DNA from: Veillonellaceae bacterium
GTDB lineage: Bacteria > Bacillota > Negativicutes > Veillonellales > Negativicoccaceae
Reading direction: 5' to 3'
DNA: 64,000 nt
NCBI GenBank assembly: GCA_022771805.1
Contig: JALELM010000008.1
Span: 117,267-181,266 of the forward strand
Made by a program: the position numbers and the translations under genes. Under the pieces are notes generated by a model. That model was not told the DNA's origin and searched no databases. It saw nothing but the letters and a program-made list of their open reading frames with translations. Below, in pieces: positions 61,403 through 64,000 of the stretch (within the stretch, counting starts at the first letter, position 1; each line of letters begins with the position of its first letter).

Positions 61403-62023
61403 TTGGCAAAACATCCGAACTTAAATACAAAACAGGCCATGGTGCTGGATTACCTGCGCGAGTATATTCACCGCAACGGCTATGCTCCGTCCGTACGCGA
61501 GCTTTGTACCGCGCTGGATGTGCGCTCGACTTCCACGATGCACGGCTACTTGGCGCACTTGGAAACATGCGGCCTGATTCGCCGTTCGCCCGCACAGAAG
61601 CGTGCCATCTCTCTTGCCGATGAAGAAGAATGGCGTCAAAAATCGTTGACACCGATTCCGATGGTCGGCGCGGTGCGTGCCGGCCTGCCCGTCACGGCGA
61701 GCGAAAACATTGATGATGTCTACCCTTTCCCGCAGCAATTCATCGGTTCGGAAGATGCCTTTATGCTGGAAGTGGTCGGCGACAGCATGCGCGATGCCGG
61801 CATTTTTGACGGCGACCTCCTCTTCGTCGAAAAACGCGAGGAAGCACGCAACGGGGAAATCGTCGTCGCACTGGTCGGCGAGGATGAAGCGACGGTGAAA
61901 ACCTTTTACCGCGAGACGGATCACATTCGTTTGCAGCCGGAAAATGACAGCTATGAACCGATTCGCAGCCGCGAAGTGCGGATCTTGGGCAAGGTCATCG
62001 GGGTATATCGGAAATACAATTAA
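61403..62023 (+). CDS. lexA: LexA repressor
   Basis: LexA represses DNA-damage genes and cuts itself when RecA is activated. The 206-residue protein has an N-terminal winged helix (about 8-68, TKQAMVLDYLREYIHRNGYA), the cleavage site A93-G94 (VRAGLP), and the catalytic S128 (GDSMRD) and K166 (ATVKTFY). The start is taken as TTG 61403, eight bases after AAGGAAG; GTG 61394 is too close to that site. It controls itself and the divergent LysM gene through the three boxes upstream. Confidence 0.97.
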   Translation: MAKHPNLNTKQAMVLDYLREYIHRNGYAPSVRELCTALDVRSTSTMHGYLAHLETCGLIRRSPAQKRAISLADEEEWRQKSLTPIPMVGAVRAGLPVTASENIDDVYPFPQQFIGSEDAFMLEVVGDSMRDAGIFDGDLLFVEKREEARNGEIVVALVGEDEATVKTFYRETDHIRLQPENDSYEPIRSREVRILGKVIGVYRKYN

Positions 62024-62033
62024 GCGGCACAAT

Positions 62034-62072
62034 AAAAGAAGCTCTTACTCGTTAGGAGTAAGAGCTTCTTTT
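62034..62072. terminator. Bidirectional terminator between lexA and dapA
   Basis: A perfect 17-bp stem, left arm 62034-62050 and right arm 62056-62072, with a GTTAG loop; AAAA at the start and TTTT at the end suit both strands. Confidence 0.92.
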
Positions 62073-62088
62073 GTATTCTGTTTATCTG

Positions 62089-62973
62089 CTATATGTTGCG
62101 ATACTTGGCGACAATGTCGCGGATGCGCTGCATCTCCTTGGCATCGGCATGTACCAACGGCAAGCGGAAATCGCCAGCCGGCAAGCCGAGCAGCCCCATC
62201 GCTTCCTTGATCGGAATGGGATTGGCGATGAAGAACATTTCCTGCATAATCGGCAGCAGCTCTTTATGCAGCGCCAATGCGCGTTCCCGATCGCCAGCCA
62301 GGAAGGAAGTAACCAGTTCATTCAGTTCCTTGCCCACCACATGGCCGACCACGCTGATTACACCGCAGCCGCCCACGGAAAGGATCGGCAGCGTCAGCGA
62401 ATCGTCACCGCTGTAAATCATAAAATCCTGCGGTGCCGTACGGGCTATTTCGGCAATTTGTACCAAATTCCCGCTGGCCTCTTTTACGGCGACAATATTT
62501 TCCGCATCATTTGCCAGGCGGACGATGGTTTCCGGTGTGATGCTGGAAGCCGTCCGTCCCGGTACATTGTAGAGGATAATCGGCAGGTCGGTTGCCGCCG
62601 CAATCTCCCGAAAGTGACGGTAGCTGCCTTCCTGTGTCGGTTTATTGTAGTACGGTACTACCGCCATACAGGCATTGACTCCCGTCGCGGCGGCCGCCCG
62701 GGTGAACTCGACGGATTTGCGCGTATCATTCGAGCCGGTATTACCGACGAGATGGATATCCGGCCCGACCGCCGCCCGGACGGTACGGAACAACTCCAGC
62801 TTTTCTTCCGTACTCATAACGGCGCCTTCACCGGTGCTCCCGGCGATGACGAGACCGTCCGAGCCGTTAGCCACCAAGTACTTGGCGATTGTGCCCGCCG
62901 CAGCGTAATCGACCTCGCCTGTCGGCGTGAATGGTGTAATCATTGCCGTCAGCACGGCACCCCATGTCTTCAT
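62089..62973 (-). CDS. dapA: 4-hydroxy-tetrahydrodipicolinate synthase
   Basis: DapA joins pyruvate and aspartate semialdehyde in the lysine/diaminopimelate path. The 294-residue protein shows AMITPFTPTGEVDY, GSTGEGAVMSTEEK, the catalytic Tyr in VVPYYNKPTQEG and the Schiff-base Lys in VAVKEASGN. GGAGG lies 7 bases before ATG 62973. asd, which makes its substrate, is 27 bases upstream on the same strand, so the two form an operon. Confidence 0.97.
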   Translation of the reverse strand: MKTWGAVLTAMITPFTPTGEVDYAAAGTIAKYLVANGSDGLVIAGSTGEGAVMSTEEKLELFRTVRAAVGPDIHLVGNTGSNDTRKSVEFTRAAAATGVNACMAVVPYYNKPTQEGSYRHFREIAAATDLPIILYNVPGRTASSITPETIVRLANDAENIVAVKEASGNLVQIAEIARTAPQDFMIYSGDDSLTLPILSVGGCGVISVVGHVVGKELNELVTSFLAGDRERALALHKELLPIMQEMFFIANPIPIKEAMGLLGLPAGDFRLPLVHADAKEMQRIRDIVAKYRNI

Positions 62974-63000
62974 ATTACTACCTCCTTAGCGCGGTATCAT

Positions 63001-64000
63001 TCAAACCAGATCATTTGCCAGCATGTACTCGGCGATTTGCAAGGCATTCAGCGCCGCACCTTTTCGGATCTGGTCACCGGATACCCAGAGATTGATCGCA
63101 TTCTCATTGCTCAGATCGCGCCGGATACGACCGACGCTGACGTCGTCTTTGAACGAGGTAAAGAGCGGCATCGGATACACCATATCGGCCGGATTGTCTT
63201 CCACTACCACCCCCGGCATGTTGGTCAGTGCTTCACGCACGGCGGCCAACTCCAAGCGATCTTCCGTTCGTACGTACATCGCCATGGCGTGACTGCGCAG
63301 GACGGGTACCCGTACTGCGGTCGGCGTGATGGCGATCCCGTCATCATGCAGGACTTTGTGCGCTTCGTTGACCATCTTCATTTCTTCTTTTGTGTAATCG
63401 TCTTCGACAAATACATCGATTTGAGGAATCAAATTATAGGCGATTTGGTAATGCTTGGCAAGACTGCCCACGGGCAATACCTCCGCAACCGGTTCCTCCC
63501 CTTTATAAAGAGCCTCGATTTGCCGTTCCAATTCCGCCATACCTTCTTTACCCGCACCGGATACCGCCTGGTATGTAGTCACTACCACTTGGCGGATCGG
63601 AGACAGGTCATAAATCGGTTTCAAGGCCATCAGCATGATGATGGTCGAGCAGTTCGGGTTGGCAATGATCCCCTTGTGCTTAGCGATATCTTCCGGATTG
63701 ACCTCCGGCACGATCAGCGGCACTTGCGGATCCATGCGAAACGTGCTGGAATTATCAATCACCACGGCACCCCGTTTTACCGCTTCCGGTGCCATGGTCT
63801 TGCTGACGGAGCCGCCGGCAAACAGCGCAATATCGATTCCGTCAAAAGAATCCGGCGTCGCTTCTTCGACAATATATGTTTTCCCTTTGACCTGCAGTTC
63901 CGTTCCCGCCGAACGGGACGAGGCCAGCAGTTTCAATTCGGCAAAAGGAAAATCCCGCTCTTCAAACAGCCGAATAAACTCCTGCCCTACTGCACCGGTT
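63001..64000 (-). CDS. asd: Aspartate-semialdehyde dehydrogenase (5' end outside window)
   Basis: Asd reduces aspartyl phosphate to aspartate semialdehyde, feeding lysine, methionine and threonine synthesis. The visible 332 residues begin TGAVGQEFIRLFEERDFP, just after the start of the NADP-binding fold. They include the active-site Cys in ANPNCSTI and the substrate-binding YQAVSGAGKEGM. The real start is beyond the right edge. It precedes dapA on the minus strand. Confidence 0.96.
   Translation of the reverse strand, partial: TGAVGQEFIRLFEERDFPFAELKLLASSRSAGTELQVKGKTYIVEEATPDSFDGIDIALFAGGSVSKTMAPEAVKRGAVVIDNSSTFRMDPQVPLIVPEVNPEDIAKHKGIIANPNCSTIIMLMALKPIYDLSPIRQVVVTTYQAVSGAGKEGMAELERQIEALYKGEEPVAEVLPVGSLAKHYQIAYNLIPQIDVFVEDDYTKEEMKMVNEAHKVLHDDGIAITPTAVRVPVLRSHAMAMYVRTEDRLELAAVREALTNMPGVVVEDNPADMVYPMPLFTSFKDDVSVGRIRRDLSNENAINLWVSGDQIRKGAALNALQIAEYMLANDLV

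Overview
The window looks like the chromosome of a GC-rich diderm Firmicute of class Negativicutes; genus cannot be fixed from the sequence alone. Housekeeping gene order is Firmicute (priA-def-fmt-DUF116-rsmB-rlmN-stp-prkC-rsgA-rpe; dapF-remA-gmk-rpoZ-coaBC; lexA divergent from a LysM gene; S-box and FMN riboswitches; RemA, CvfB, LCP and PASTA-kinase proteins). A complete autotransporter with an outer-membrane barrel, however, requires an outer membrane. The DUF5693-CsaB pair also fits the modified envelope of this class.

Layout: (1) 1-9929, one compact plus-strand operon: prfB 3' end, a LmeA-like envelope protein, DUF5693, csaB, split transketolase, ftsE, ftsX, an EnvC-like M23 protein and a CtpA-type protease, closed by a strong terminator at 9934. 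(2) 10061-20319: obg, yhbY, proB, proA, a 49-codon membrane ORF, nadD, yqeK, an LCP-like protein, rsfS, cvfB, trkA, trkH, mostly overlapping or a few bases apart. (3) 20400-20834: five tRNAs (Asp, Phe, Gly, Cys, Leu) behind a near-consensus promoter. (4) 21053-33302: an accessory region with an autotransporter, a secreted DUF3298-like protein, a type I restriction-modification system (hsdR, hsdM, hsdS), a phytase-like secreted protein on the minus strand and a GIY-YIG nuclease. hsdR and the GIY-YIG gene share a duplicated promoter module, and hsdS is a mosaic. (5) 33456-42652: rqcH (minus), then dapF-remA-gmk-rpoZ-coaBC, SAM riboswitch-metK, priA-def. (6) 42652-50926: translation and signalling genes ending with rpe. 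(7) 50956-59790: FMN riboswitch, ribD-ribE-ribBA-ribH, hslO and a methylthioadenosine/SAH salvage set (mtnP, mtnA, ahcY, mtaD). (8) 59791-64000: a solitary tyrosine recombinase bracketed by repeats, an SOS module (LysM gene and lexA with three LexA boxes), and minus-strand dapA and asd (asd cut by the window end).

How the genes work together: FtsEX, the M23 protein and the C-terminal protease form a cell-wall/division module; dapF, asd and dapA supply diaminopimelate and lysine; metK makes SAM, and the mtn/ahcY/mtaD set recycles SAM by-products; stp and prkC form a phosphatase/kinase switch beside ribosome-linked rsgA, rsmB and rlmN. The most unusual parts are the recombinase with its repeats at 59805-60960, the mosaic hsdS, and the promoter module shared by the restriction system and the GIY-YIG nuclease. 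Function assignments come from motifs and gene order read by eye; no database search was run.
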